This document shows, one piece after another, positions 27,876-37,180 of a stretch of 64,000 nt of DNA. The DNA is from Pseudomonas abieticivorans (GTDB lineage Bacteria; Pseudomonadota; Gammaproteobacteria; Pseudomonadales; Pseudomonadaceae). Position numbers and translations under genes: made by a program. Within the stretch, counting starts at the first letter, position 1. Each line of letters starts with the position of its first letter. The stretch spans positions 3,109,501-3,173,500 of the forward strand of contig NZ_CP094975.1 in the NCBI RefSeq assembly GCF_023509015.1, written 5' to 3'. Below the pieces are notes generated by a model. It searched no databases and was not told where the DNA came from. It saw only the letters and a list, made by a program, of their open reading frames with translations.

Positions 27876-29240
27876 TCACAAGGTCTTGAACGAGGGCAGG
27901 TAAGGGTTGCGCCCATTCGGGTTGCGGCGATCCGGCGCCGGGTCATTCGGGTTGCGGTTGATTTTGCGGCGCTCTGGCATGCCGGTGCTGGGCAAGGCTT
28001 TGCGGCGCAATACATGGGCAATCGCCAGGCCGATAAACAGGTCGGCAATGGGGATTTCCAGCACGTCGGTGGTCCAGCTGACCAGGGCGATACAGAAGCA
28101 GATGCTCAACAGGGCCCGCCCCATCCAACTGGTTTTCTCGCGCAGGGCAATCAGCAGGGGCAGTTGCAGCGCGTACAGCACCACCCCGACCGCACCAAAC
28201 GCAGCCCAGAGGTACACCGCGGTGTTGTCGCACACCGCTTGCGTATCGGCGCTGTACACCGGGAACAGCAACACGCTGCTGCCGACCATGCCAAAGCCTG
28301 AGCCAAACAGGCTCCAGCCTTGCTGGTGCACGCTGTGCACCACCATCGGCCAGGTATTGATCAGCCGGTCGTACAGCGATGCCAGTGAACTGTCGCTGTA
28401 GGCGCTGGCCAGGCGCGGGTCGAAGTTCATCGTCAGGCCAATGATCGGCAAGGCCAGCCCCATGGCCACGGCGCCGAAGAACAAAGCGCGGCAGGTCATG
28501 CGCTGGCGCAGGAACGGCAGCATCAGCAGGGTGCAGATGAAGGCGGCCACCGTCGATTTGTTGGTCGAGACGTAAATCCCGACGATGGCCACGCAAAACA
28601 ACCCGGCCAACAGCAGCCGTGAACGAGTGAAGGCGGCCAGGTACAAGGCGTAGATCGCGATCAGTACCGACAGGCTGGTAGACATGCGGGTAAAGCCGGC
28701 GATACGGTCGGCGCCGCCTGCGCTCCAGGCTGTGTTGCCGCTCAACTCGGTATCGCCCAGTGTGTAGCTGTAGCCCTTCCAGGGCACTTGGGTGAACATG
28801 TCCAGGCCCGCACCCACCAGCGAGGCCACCAGGCAAAGGCCGATGATCAGACCCAATAGCCGCTTGCGGTGCTCCAGGTGCTCGCCGCACACCAGCCCGA
28901 ACAACAGCGGGCTGTACATGAACAGCGCAAAGCCGACATTGCCCAGTGAGGCGCCGTGCAGCATGGCCAACACCCCGGAAGTCAGCAGCATCAGCAGGCC
29001 CAGCCAGAAACCGCGGCTGGCCCGAAAGTGCGGCAACTCCAGGATGAACAGGGCGAAGCAGGCCGCCTTGGGCACGTACATCAGCGCCGAGGCACCGACC
29101 TGGTCCAGATAGAACCGCATGGCGCCGGAAAAAGTTTCCACCAGCACCAGGCTGATCGCCACCCAGACAATGATGGTCGACTTGTTCAGCGCCAGGGTTG
29201 CCCGGTGCTCAGAGGGACTGTACGGCAGGCTGGTTTGCAT
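27876..29240 (-). CDS. O-antigen ligase/Wzy-like polysaccharide polymerase
   Basis: 454 residues with roughly ten to twelve membrane segments and a large periplasmic loop (about residues 150-180 and again 300-340), the layout of Wzy/WaaL proteins. The weak pattern STNKSTVAAFICTLLMLP matches the family's conserved cytoplasmic-side stretch. As the only such protein in the operon it is the likely Wzy polymerase. The tail is polar with NPN and GRNP repeats. Its start overlaps the end of the next upstream gene by 32 bp. Confidence 0.82.
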   Translation of the reverse strand: MQTSLPYSPSEHRATLALNKSTIIVWVAISLVLVETFSGAMRFYLDQVGASALMYVPKAACFALFILELPHFRASRGFWLGLLMLLTSGVLAMLHGASLGNVGFALFMYSPLLFGLVCGEHLEHRKRLLGLIIGLCLVASLVGAGLDMFTQVPWKGYSYTLGDTELSGNTAWSAGGADRIAGFTRMSTSLSVLIAIYALYLAAFTRSRLLLAGLFCVAIVGIYVSTNKSTVAAFICTLLMLPFLRQRMTCRALFFGAVAMGLALPIIGLTMNFDPRLASAYSDSSLASLYDRLINTWPMVVHSVHQQGWSLFGSGFGMVGSSVLLFPVYSADTQAVCDNTAVYLWAAFGAVGVVLYALQLPLLIALREKTSWMGRALLSICFCIALVSWTTDVLEIPIADLFIGLAIAHVLRRKALPSTGMPERRKINRNPNDPAPDRRNPNGRNPYLPSFKTL

Positions 29241-30453
29241 GATGAGCGCTTCTATTCAGGAGGACTTGGGCAAACAGTTGCTGGTAGCGGTCGAGCATCA
29301 GTTCCTGGTCCAGCAAGTGCGCCACGCTGGCCCGTGCCTGGCTGGCCAGCTTGCGGCGTAGCTCCGGTTGGCGGGCCATGCGCAACATGGCCAGGGCCAG
29401 CGAGTCCGGCTCCTCGGAGTCGCATAGCAGGCCGTTGACGCCCTCGCGGATGATTTCTGGCAGGCCACCGCGGTTGCTGGCAATCACCGGCACCGAGTGG
29501 GCGCAGGCTTCCACCGCCACCAAGCCGAAAGGCTCGCTCCACACCGAAGGCACGATGGCCACGTCGATCTGGCGGTAAAAGCTTTCCGGTGATTGATGGC
29601 CAACGAAGTGGATGTTTTCCGAGTCGGCCAGTTGCTTGATTTCCCGCTCGAAGTCCGGCTGGCCGCGCCCGGCGATCTGCAGCGTGGCGTTGAATGGCAA
29701 GCGCTTGAACTGCTCGATCAGCCAGCGCAGGCCCTTGTGCTCCGACAACGTGCCCAGGTAGCCAAAGCGCAGCGGCTCGCTGTGCACCAGGCGCCCCTGG
29801 GGGTAGACCAACGGCACCTCGTCGACTTTCGGGCTGCTGTTGTAGATGACTTCGGTGGTGGCGTTGCGGAAAAACTGCGCGTCGCGAAACTTGTCCACCA
29901 TGAACTGGCTGACCCCCACCACCGCGTCGATTTGCGCCGAGCGTTCGGCGTGGCCCTGGCGCAAGGTTTTGCACAGGGTGCAGGGGCCATTGCAGCTGCC
30001 GCTTTTCTTGAACATGCTGCCACCGGGGCACATCAGGTACAGGTCGTGCAGCACCTGCACGATGGGCAAGCCGGCCTTGGTGATTTCGTCCCACACCGCC
30101 ACCGACCAGCCGCTGAGGTTGTGGCACACCACCAGGTCGACGCTTTCCTGGGCCAGCACCTGGCGCACGAAGGCGCGCATGCCCGCGTTGTAGCGATCAC
30201 GCAGGTGCCAGCCCAGCCGGGCCAGGGCATTGGGCCGCTGTTCGGTGAAATGCCAGTAGGTGTTGAGCACGCCGGCGCGGTACACCTTCACACCCTTGAC
30301 CATGTCCTGGTGTAGCCCAGGCTCGGCGCCAGTGGTCAGCACGGTGACGTTCAGGCCGCGTTGTTGTAACCCTTCGACCGTGCGTTGCAGCACGATTTCA
30401 GCTCCGCCGCCGATGTTGGGCGAGTACAGGCTGTTAAGGAACAGGATGTTCAT
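29209..30453 (-). CDS. Glycosyltransferase family 4
   Basis: 414 residues from ATG 30453 (MNILFLNSLYSPNIGGGAEIVLQ), which overlaps the preceding gene's stop (ATGA). Glycogen-synthase-type GT-B fold with GYLGTLSEHKGLRWLIEQF, LQIAGRGQPD and EPFGLVAVEACAH. A Cys-rich insert near residue 150 (CPGGSMFKKSGSCNGPCTLCKTL) is shared with a subset of GT4 enzymes and may bind metal. Third GT4 of the operon. Confidence 0.9.
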   Translation of the reverse strand: MNILFLNSLYSPNIGGGAEIVLQRTVEGLQQRGLNVTVLTTGAEPGLHQDMVKGVKVYRAGVLNTYWHFTEQRPNALARLGWHLRDRYNAGMRAFVRQVLAQESVDLVVCHNLSGWSVAVWDEITKAGLPIVQVLHDLYLMCPGGSMFKKSGSCNGPCTLCKTLRQGHAERSAQIDAVVGVSQFMVDKFRDAQFFRNATTEVIYNSSPKVDEVPLVYPQGRLVHSEPLRFGYLGTLSEHKGLRWLIEQFKRLPFNATLQIAGRGQPDFEREIKQLADSENIHFVGHQSPESFYRQIDVAIVPSVWSEPFGLVAVEACAHSVPVIASNRGGLPEIIREGVNGLLCDSEEPDSLALAMLRMARQPELRRKLASQARASVAHLLDQELMLDRYQQLFAQVLLNRSAHHANQPAVQSL

Positions 30454-31451
30454 AGGGGATACGACTTGTGCAGGCCAAGGCGTCCGGATTCCCCGTCGCT
30501 GATGGCTTGTTCGATAATGCCCAGGCGCCTGCCCGAGCCGCTTCGCTTCGCCACCTGGCGCAGCAGGAACAGGAACAACGTCCGGTTCAGTGCATACAGC
30601 CACGTGGAGCCGGCCCACACGTGCTTGTCGAACCAGGCCTGGTTGCGCGCGGTGTAGTAGGCGCGCATGTCCGAATTGCCAAGCAGGAAGCACTCGTAAA
30701 TGTTGTTGGTGCGGGCCTTGATGTTCCAGGAGTCTTCCAGGTCATCGAGCAGGGCATCGGTTACCAGAAATATCTGCCCGCCGGCGGCGGTGATGCGCCG
30801 GGTGTATTCGGTGTCGTCGGCGTACAGCACCAGCTCGCCCAGGGGCAGGCCGATTTTTTCGTAGACGCTGCGGTGGGCCAGTAGGCCGCCATAGGTGGCG
30901 AATGGCACCGGCATCAGGGCCGGTTTTTTTGCACTCGAATGCGGCTTGCCCCACGGCAGGCGGCGCCACACTTTGTACGGCAGCTGTGCGATGTGAAAGC
31001 CGAAGCAACTGGAGCGCGGTTGTGTGGCAAAGCGTTCGGGTACGCCGGCGGCGACATCGGCCTGATGGGTCGGGCGGAAACCCACCACGGCGGTCTGGTC
31101 GCGGCCCAGCTTTTGCTCGCATTCGCGCAGGCGCCGGTGCAGGGTTTCCACGGCGCCCAGGGTCGGCGCGTTGTCGTCGTCCATCAACCAGATGTATTCG
31201 GCACCGCGGCGCAGCGCAGCCTCGATACCCACCGCATAGCCATTGGCGGAGCCGGTGTTGCTGGGCAGGTCGATCAGCTCGATCTGGCCCGGCCAGCGCC
31301 GTGGCAAGGCGTTGAGGTCGGCGCTGGAGGCGTTGCTGACAACGATCACCCGTTCGATCTGCGAACAGGCCAGGGAGCGATTGATCAGGGCTTGCAAGTA
31401 ATGCAAGCGGTCACCGTATGTCAGGGTAACCAGTGTGGTCTTGGCAGTCAT
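30450..31451 (-). CDS. Glycosyltransferase family 2
   Basis: 333 residues, GT-A fold: TLVTLTYGDRLHYLQALI at the N-terminus, NTGSANGYAVGIEAAL and the metal-binding DDD motif in YIWLMDDDNAP. Sequence style resembles rhamnosyl/galactofuranosyl transferases of the GlfT group, which is only a guess at the substrate. Overlaps the next gene by 4 bp (ATGA) and lies 35 bp downstream of the antiterminator gene. Confidence 0.9.
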   Translation of the reverse strand: MTAKTTLVTLTYGDRLHYLQALINRSLACSQIERVIVVSNASSADLNALPRRWPGQIELIDLPSNTGSANGYAVGIEAALRRGAEYIWLMDDDNAPTLGAVETLHRRLRECEQKLGRDQTAVVGFRPTHQADVAAGVPERFATQPRSSCFGFHIAQLPYKVWRRLPWGKPHSSAKKPALMPVPFATYGGLLAHRSVYEKIGLPLGELVLYADDTEYTRRITAAGGQIFLVTDALLDDLEDSWNIKARTNNIYECFLLGNSDMRAYYTARNQAWFDKHVWAGSTWLYALNRTLFLFLLRQVAKRSGSGRRLGIIEQAISDGESGRLGLHKSYPL

Positions 31452-31486
31452 CGATTTCTCCCCTTTGTTCTGGTTGACTGCGGTTG

Positions 31487-31999
31487 TCAGCAGGCCTGCA
31501 CGGCCAAGTGCGACAGGCTGCTCTTGGGCAGGCTGACGCGTTGTTCGCGTTGCAACAGGTTGAGCAGGATCACCGCGCGCTCTTCGCCGTCGTCACTGAG
31601 GAAGATGGCCTGGATGTCGCTGCTGCCGGTGCGTACCAGAACCGTTTCGCCCTGGGCGAACGGTTGCGGCGCGGGCGACACGGCCAGGCGTTGGCGAATC
31701 TGCAGAATCAGCGCGTCCTGCACGGGGCAAGGCTGTGCGCCGAACGACACGATGCGCGCCACGCCACGGGTGGAGCGAATCGGGTACCAGCTGTCGCTGA
31801 TGGCCAGGCGGATGAACAGGTAGCCGGGGAACAGCTCTTCTTCGACGCCACGGCGGTTTTTGGGTAGCTCCGCAGGCTGGCTTTTCAAGGGGCGATAGCA
31901 CTGGAATTGTTGGCGCAGCAAGTGCTCTTCGGCGCGGGCTTCCTGGCGCGGCTTGGTCTGGATCAGGTACCAGTTTGCGGTGTCGGTGAAGTGGCTCAT
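31487..31999 (-). CDS. RfaH-type specialised NusG paralogue (transcription antiterminator)
   Basis: 170 residues with an N-terminal NGN domain (NWYLIQTKPRQEARAEEHLLRQ, LFPGYLFIRL, RSTRGVARIVSFG) and a C-terminal KOW-type domain (QAIFLSDDGEERAVILLNLL). The pattern TRGV, then FG, then QAIF..DGE.R..LLNL, follows RfaH rather than housekeeping NusG. RfaH-type proteins join RNA polymerase at ops elements and suppress pausing and Rho termination in long surface-polysaccharide operons. Two ops-like elements lie in this operon's leader (39181-39192, 39249-39260), so it probably acts on its own operon. The ATG at 31999 gives the family start. Confidence 0.9.
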   Translation of the reverse strand: MSHFTDTANWYLIQTKPRQEARAEEHLLRQQFQCYRPLKSQPAELPKNRRGVEEELFPGYLFIRLAISDSWYPIRSTRGVARIVSFGAQPCPVQDALILQIRQRLAVSPAPQPFAQGETVLVRTGSSDIQAIFLSDDGEERAVILLNLLQREQRVSLPKSSLSHLAVQAC

Positions 32000-32067
32000 G
32001 GGCGTATCTCGGCTATCTGGTTCGCCGGCCATTGGAGTGGCCGGCGAGAGCGGTAAGGAGCTGATTG

Positions 32068-34278
32068 TTATTTTTTGCTCGGGGTGTAGTCGTACGCCGC
32101 GCAGTCGTAGTCAGCGGTGGAAGCCTTGCGGATCACCCCGTTGAAAATCGCGCCTTTGACCAGCACGCCGTTCTGCGCGAGGCGGCGCTTGGCGCCTTCC
32201 ACTTCCTTGACCGAGCTTTTGCCAAAGCGCGCCACCAACAGCGTGGTGCCGGCTTGGCGGCCGACCAGTGCGGCATCGGTCACGGCCATGATGGGCGGGG
32301 TGTCGATGATCACCAGGTCGTACTGCGGAGACAGCTCGCGCAACAGCTTGTTGAAGTTGTCGTGCATCAGCAGTTCGGACGGGTTGGGCGCCGCGAAGCC
32401 GCAGGAAATGAAGTGCAGGTTGTCGATCACCGTGGCGTTGATCACTTCCTTGTTGCTCAGCCGTGCAGCCAAGGCGTCGGACAGGCCGTGGCGCGGTTGC
32501 AGGCCGATCACTTTGTGCAGGTAGCCCTTGCGCATGTCGGCATCGATCAGCAGGACCTTCTTGCCAGTCTGGGCGATGATCACCGCCAGGTTGCTGCTCA
32601 CGAATGACTTGCCGACACCGGCCGTGGGGCTGGAGATCATCAGCACATTGTTACGCGACTCGAGCATGGCGAAGTGCAGGCTGGTGCGCAGGCTGCGCAG
32701 CGACTCGACGGCAAGTTCGGTGGGTTCGGCAATGCTCAGCAGTTTCGAATCGGCAGAACCGGTGCGGCTGCCACGGCCCTTGCTCAAACGCTCCTGTTGC
32801 TTGGACAGCGGCACCGAGGCGTACACCGGCATGCCCAGGTTTTCGATGATTTCCGGGTTGACGATGCCGCGGTCGAAGGCCTGGCGAATAAACACCACGG
32901 CCACTGCCACCAGTGCGCCCAACAGCAGGGAGATCAGCACGATCAGCTTGCGCATCGGCTTGACCGGTTCTTCGATGTTGGCGTCGGCCTTGTCGATGAT
33001 GCGCACGTTGCCGATGTTGCCGGCGCGGATGATGTCCTGCTCCTGGCTTTTGTTCAGCAACTGGGTGTAGGTCTGGTTGGTGACTTGCATGTCACGGGTC
33101 AGGCGCAGCAGTTCCTGTTGGGTTTCCGGCAGGGCCTTGATCTTGCCCTGCATGGCGTTTTTCTGTGCTTCAAGCTGGCCGATCTGCGTGCTCAGGGCTT
33201 GCGAGGCAGGGTGGGCACGGGTGTACAGGCGGTCCATGTCGGTACGTTTCAGGCGCAGGTCATTGATCATCGAGTCGATGTTCACGGTCTGGTCGAGCAG
33301 GGCCTTGGTTTCCAGGCTGATGTCCACCGACTTGCTGCGCCGTTGGTAGTTGTTCAGCGCGTCTTCGCTGGCTTCCAGTTGTTTGCGCACGATCGGCAGT
33401 TGCGAGCGCAGGAACTCCAGGCGCTGGGCGGCTTCAGCCGAGCTGCGGTCGATGTTCTGGCGCAGGTACAGGCGGCTGATGTCGTTGAGGATCAGGTTGG
33501 CCCGCAGCGGGTCCTGGTCTTCCAGGCTCATGTAGACGATGCCCGAATCCTTGCCGGCCTCGGCCAGTTTGAGGAGGGTCTGGTAGTTCAACGAGGTGGT
33601 CAGCACGCGGTTTTTGGTCAGCTGGAACTCGGTGCCGGGGCGGGCATCGAGCGTCGCCAGTTGTATTTGCACGCCTTTGTTGTCGCTCAATTGGCCAACC
33701 TGGCCATCCAGCAGCCAGCCGCCATCGGGGTCGAACACTTTGTAGTGACCGTCTTCGCCGGCCACCAGCTTGAGCTTCAGGCCCAGCAATTCGTCGGGCA
33801 CGCTCAGGCTGAACACCTCGAGGTTTTCCCCGCCCCAGGCGTAGCTGTCCAGGCCCAGGGGGGCTTCGTTCAACGGCTGGCCGGCGTCCGGTTTGAAATG
33901 GCGCGCCACGTAGGCACCGATGGCCGGGAAGTAGTTGGGTTTGGTGACGATATCCAGCTTGAGGTCCGTGACCACTTGGCCAAGCACGGCACGGGACTTG
34001 ATCAATTCGATCTCGGCGGTGGCCAGCGACACCGAGGTCGGCTGCTTGCCGGTTTCCGGGGTGGCGTCCAGGCCGACCTTGCGCGGCTCGATCTGGATCA
34101 TCACGTTGGCCTGGTAGACCGGCGCGGCCAGCAGGGCGTAGGCAAGCCCCACCACGCTGAAGACGCCGACGATCGAGGCAATCATCGCCTTGTGGTCGAA
34201 CAGGGTGCGCAGGACGGTTGCCAGGTCTACCTGAGAATCCTGGTAGTACTCCAGTGAAGAGCGGGTCATTGCAGTCAT
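32068..34278 (-). CDS. Wzc-like polysaccharide co-polymerase with BY-kinase domain
   Basis: 736 residues. N-terminal Wzz domain with membrane segments near residues 32-52 and 445-465 flanking a coiled-coil-rich periplasmic part and a GNVRIIDKA/VKPMRKL segment. The C-terminal tyrosine-kinase domain has Walker A SSPTAGVGKSF (K557), Walker A' VLLIDADMRKG and a short tyrosine tail (Y724, Y729, Y731). It controls chain length and export with the Wza-like lipoprotein, cycling by autophosphorylation and dephosphorylation. The 4-bp overlap with the phosphatase gene upstream fits that pairing. Confidence 0.94.
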   Translation of the reverse strand: MTAMTRSSLEYYQDSQVDLATVLRTLFDHKAMIASIVGVFSVVGLAYALLAAPVYQANVMIQIEPRKVGLDATPETGKQPTSVSLATAEIELIKSRAVLGQVVTDLKLDIVTKPNYFPAIGAYVARHFKPDAGQPLNEAPLGLDSYAWGGENLEVFSLSVPDELLGLKLKLVAGEDGHYKVFDPDGGWLLDGQVGQLSDNKGVQIQLATLDARPGTEFQLTKNRVLTTSLNYQTLLKLAEAGKDSGIVYMSLEDQDPLRANLILNDISRLYLRQNIDRSSAEAAQRLEFLRSQLPIVRKQLEASEDALNNYQRRSKSVDISLETKALLDQTVNIDSMINDLRLKRTDMDRLYTRAHPASQALSTQIGQLEAQKNAMQGKIKALPETQQELLRLTRDMQVTNQTYTQLLNKSQEQDIIRAGNIGNVRIIDKADANIEEPVKPMRKLIVLISLLLGALVAVAVVFIRQAFDRGIVNPEIIENLGMPVYASVPLSKQQERLSKGRGSRTGSADSKLLSIAEPTELAVESLRSLRTSLHFAMLESRNNVLMISSPTAGVGKSFVSSNLAVIIAQTGKKVLLIDADMRKGYLHKVIGLQPRHGLSDALAARLSNKEVINATVIDNLHFISCGFAAPNPSELLMHDNFNKLLRELSPQYDLVIIDTPPIMAVTDAALVGRQAGTTLLVARFGKSSVKEVEGAKRRLAQNGVLVKGAIFNGVIRKASTADYDCAAYDYTPSKK

Positions 34279-34727
34279 TTTTGTTGATCCTCCTGACTCA
34301 GATGTGGCAACCAGTCATCGACACAGCGCGCCAGTTGGGCGTAGGTCTGTTGAAAGGCGTTCTTCGGACGGCGAAAGGGGTCGGCGATCGGCAGGTCGTT
34401 CTGCCATTTGCCGATCAGAAACACCTTGCCTCGCACTTCAGGGGCAAGTTCGACCACGCGTTTCAACTGCTGCTGTTCCATCAACAAGACCAGGTCGGCC
34501 CAATGCAGCATGTCGCGAGTGACCTGGCAGGCGCGGTGCTCGCCGCTCTTGATCTTGAAGTCCTTGAGCACCGCCTTGGCCATGGGGTCCATGTAGGCGC
34601 CGCTGCTGGCTTGCACACCGGCCGAGGTCACCTGGACGCACCCATTGCTGCGGTGGCGCAGCAGGGCGGCGGCCATGGGGCTGCGGCAGATGTTGCCCAC
34701 GCAGATAATCAGCACCTTGTTGAGCAT
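34275..34727 (-). CDS. Low-molecular-weight protein-tyrosine phosphatase (Wzb-like)
   Basis: 150 residues starting at ATG 34727. The P-loop is C9-VGNIC-R15-S16 and the general-acid Asp lies in PIADPF near residue 125, both as in LMW-PTP. Expected to dephosphorylate the tyrosine tail of the Wzc-like kinase encoded next, allowing its ring to reassemble. Overlaps that gene by 4 bp. Confidence 0.93.
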   Translation of the reverse strand: MLNKVLIICVGNICRSPMAAALLRHRSNGCVQVTSAGVQASSGAYMDPMAKAVLKDFKIKSGEHRACQVTRDMLHWADLVLLMEQQQLKRVVELAPEVRGKVFLIGKWQNDLPIADPFRRPKNAFQQTYAQLARCVDDWLPHLSQEDQQK

Positions 34728-34732
34728 TGCGC

Positions 34733-35662
34733 CTACCCCCGGGAAACCGACGCGCTGAGGCGACGCAGCAGGTTGGCGGCGATGTTGCGGCCCATCTGCG
34801 CCAGCGCCGTGAGTTTCTGCCACGGTGAAATGGCCGACAGCGACAGGCAGAACACCTGCACCAGGCAATGCTCGTACAGCGCCTGGTTGCCGATGCGGAA
34901 GTAGTAATTGGCCAGGCTGGAATAGGTGTGCAGGGTCATCTGCAACTTCTTCTTGTCCGAGCGCATGGAGAACACCCCGCCCAAGTGCACCCGGTACGCC
35001 GCAGGCTGGATGTCAGCCAGGTATTTGCCCTTGCCGTAGGCACCCAGCAAAGCCCACCACACCAAGTCGTTGAGTGGTGCGCGTACAAGCTCCAGTGGCA
35101 GTTCGTGCAGCACGTTGCGAAAGCATACGGTGAGCGTCGAGATCGGCCGGCCGCGCATCAGCTCCAAGCTGCTGGCGTCGCGCTGGCCTTCGCCGACCAG
35201 TTGGATGCCCTTGGGGCCTTCGCTGTCGAACGCCATGGCGTCGTGGTAGGTGATTACGTAGTCGTGGTGGGCCTCCAGGAAGTCCACCTGCTTTTGCAGT
35301 TTCAGCGGGTCGGTCCAGAAATCGTCGCCCTCGCAGAAAGCCAAATATTTGCCGCTGCCTTTGCGAAACAGATCGGGGCAGGGGTGGTTGCCTTTCTGGT
35401 ACTGGTTCACCGGCTGCAGGATCGGCTTGATGATGTTCGGGTAGCGCCGGCCGTAGTCGGCGACGATAGCTGCGGTACCGTCGGTGGAGGCGTCGTCGTT
35501 GACCAGCACTTCAAAAGGGAAGGTGGTTTCCTGGGCCAGGAAGCTGTCCAGGGTCTGGGCGATGTAGCCTTCGTGGTTGTAAGTGGGGCAGGCGATGGAC
35601 AGCAGCGGTTCGCGTGACGACCCCCAGGCTTGCATGATCTCGCTCTCGGTTCTGCTGCTCAT
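34733..35662 (-). CDS. Glycosyltransferase family 2
   Basis: 309 residues with a GT-A nucleotide-binding domain: LLSIACPTYNHEGYIAQTLDSFLAQ, VLVNDDASTDGTAAIV and the acidic motif CEGDDFWTDP. Resembles inverting transferases of capsule and O-antigen clusters. Overlaps the flippase gene's stop by 4 bp and precedes the phosphatase gene by 5 bp. Acceptor and donor unknown. Confidence 0.9.
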   Translation of the reverse strand: MSSRTESEIMQAWGSSREPLLSIACPTYNHEGYIAQTLDSFLAQETTFPFEVLVNDDASTDGTAAIVADYGRRYPNIIKPILQPVNQYQKGNHPCPDLFRKGSGKYLAFCEGDDFWTDPLKLQKQVDFLEAHHDYVITYHDAMAFDSEGPKGIQLVGEGQRDASSLELMRGRPISTLTVCFRNVLHELPLELVRAPLNDLVWWALLGAYGKGKYLADIQPAAYRVHLGGVFSMRSDKKKLQMTLHTYSSLANYYFRIGNQALYEHCLVQVFCLSLSAISPWQKLTALAQMGRNIAANLLRRLSASVSRG

Positions 35663-37176
35663 CGTTGGGCGCTCGGTTTAGTCAGTAGAAAGAGGATTTT
35701 TTGCACCAGCGGTTTGTCGCTGCCGGCCACCAGCACCAGCACGATGACCCCGGCAAGGGCCAGGCCGAACAGGGTTTGCAGGCGCCCGGGGCCGGTGAAC
35801 AGTTGCACCAGCGGCAGGGTCAGCAGCACGCCGACGGCGGTCATGAGGGTGATGCGCAGCATGTCGTGCAGCCATTGGCCGTGGATGCCAGGGGCCAGGC
35901 GCTGGTGAATCATTTGTGGCCAGATGGCAAAGGACACCAGGCGCAGCAGGAACCAGGCGACGGCGGCGCCCATCGCGCCTTGGTAATGCACCGCGGCCAC
36001 CAGCACGGGTACGGTGATCAGGGCCGACACCACGCTGAACCAAACGTGCAAGCGCATCCGCCCATGGGCGTACTGCAGGTAGAACTGAAAACCGTTGGCT
36101 GCCAGGATCGCTGCGCCCAGGGCGTACCAGAGCATCAGCGGTGCAGCCCAATCGGCAGCGTGTTGGTCACCGCTCCAGGCGAAGATCAGCGGGCCGCCGT
36201 GCACGGCGATCATCGCGCCCAGCGGGAACAGCAACGTGCAGATAAAACGGTTGGCACCCAAGTACAGCTGTTGCATGTCGCCTTCACGGCCTTCGGCCAT
36301 CAGTGCGGTCATGCGTGGCAGCAAGGTCTGCACCAGCGGGTTGACCAAGGTGACGATGCCGGTGCTGATCATGGCCACCAGGGAGAAGTAGCCGTATTCC
36401 TTAAGCGTCAGGCTCGATGACAACAGCACCTTGTCCAGTTGAGTCAGCACGATCCACAGGATCGAGGTGCCCGACAGGCTCAGGGCAAAGGGCAGCACCG
36501 GTTTGACCAGCGCGCTGTTGAAGCCACTGAACCAGTGCGGCGCGGGCAGGCGGGCGTACGCCTTGGCGGCGAACAACAAGGTTTCGATCAGCGTGACCGC
36601 CAGTTGGAACTGGAAAAACACCAGCGCGTCCTTGGACACCCAGGCCACCAATGCCAGCCCACCGAAATAGCGCAGGGTGGCGATCAGCACGTTGGCAGCA
36701 TTGAGCCAGGCGTGCATCTCAAGCCCTTGCAGGCCGCTCTTGTACAAGGTGCTGTAGAGCCGCAGCGCCACCATCGGGCCCATCAGCGCCACGCAGGCGA
36801 CCAACGTGCCGTGGCCCAGCGATTGGGCGTTGAGCCAGTGCCCGGCAATCCAGGGGCTGACCAGGTACACGGCAATACAGCAGAGCACTGCCAGCGGCAG
36901 GAACACGATCTCGAACGAGCGCAGCAACCAGCCGCTGATGCGTTGCACATCGCCGGCACTTTGCTGATGAGCAATCTGGCGCACCAAGGACGGCGACATG
37001 CCGGCGTCGAGCAACATCAACCAGGCTTGCAGCACGGCGAAGAAGCCAATCAGGCCGTACACCTCGGCACCCAGGTGGCCCAGGTAGAACGGCATGATCA
37101 GGATCCCGACCAGCACCGAATAGGCCTGGCCCAGGTAGCTGAGCGTGGTGTTGTGCACCACCGAGAGCTTTTTCAT
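35659..37176 (-). CDS. Wzx-type polysaccharide flippase (MATE/MOP superfamily)
   Basis: 505 residues with about twelve to fourteen membrane segments and the RfbX-like start LSYLGQAYSVLVGILIMPFYLGHLGAEVYGLIGF. It would move the lipid-linked repeat unit to the periplasmic face for polymerisation by the Wzy-like protein. ATG 37176 is taken; a GTG one codon earlier is possible. Begins 4 bp after the aminotransferase stop. Confidence 0.92.
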   Translation of the reverse strand: MKKLSVVHNTTLSYLGQAYSVLVGILIMPFYLGHLGAEVYGLIGFFAVLQAWLMLLDAGMSPSLVRQIAHQQSAGDVQRISGWLLRSFEIVFLPLAVLCCIAVYLVSPWIAGHWLNAQSLGHGTLVACVALMGPMVALRLYSTLYKSGLQGLEMHAWLNAANVLIATLRYFGGLALVAWVSKDALVFFQFQLAVTLIETLLFAAKAYARLPAPHWFSGFNSALVKPVLPFALSLSGTSILWIVLTQLDKVLLSSSLTLKEYGYFSLVAMISTGIVTLVNPLVQTLLPRMTALMAEGREGDMQQLYLGANRFICTLLFPLGAMIAVHGGPLIFAWSGDQHAADWAAPLMLWYALGAAILAANGFQFYLQYAHGRMRLHVWFSVVSALITVPVLVAAVHYQGAMGAAVAWFLLRLVSFAIWPQMIHQRLAPGIHGQWLHDMLRITLMTAVGVLLTLPLVQLFTGPGRLQTLFGLALAGVIVLVLVAGSDKPLVQKILFLLTKPSAQR

Positions 37177-37180
37177 CACA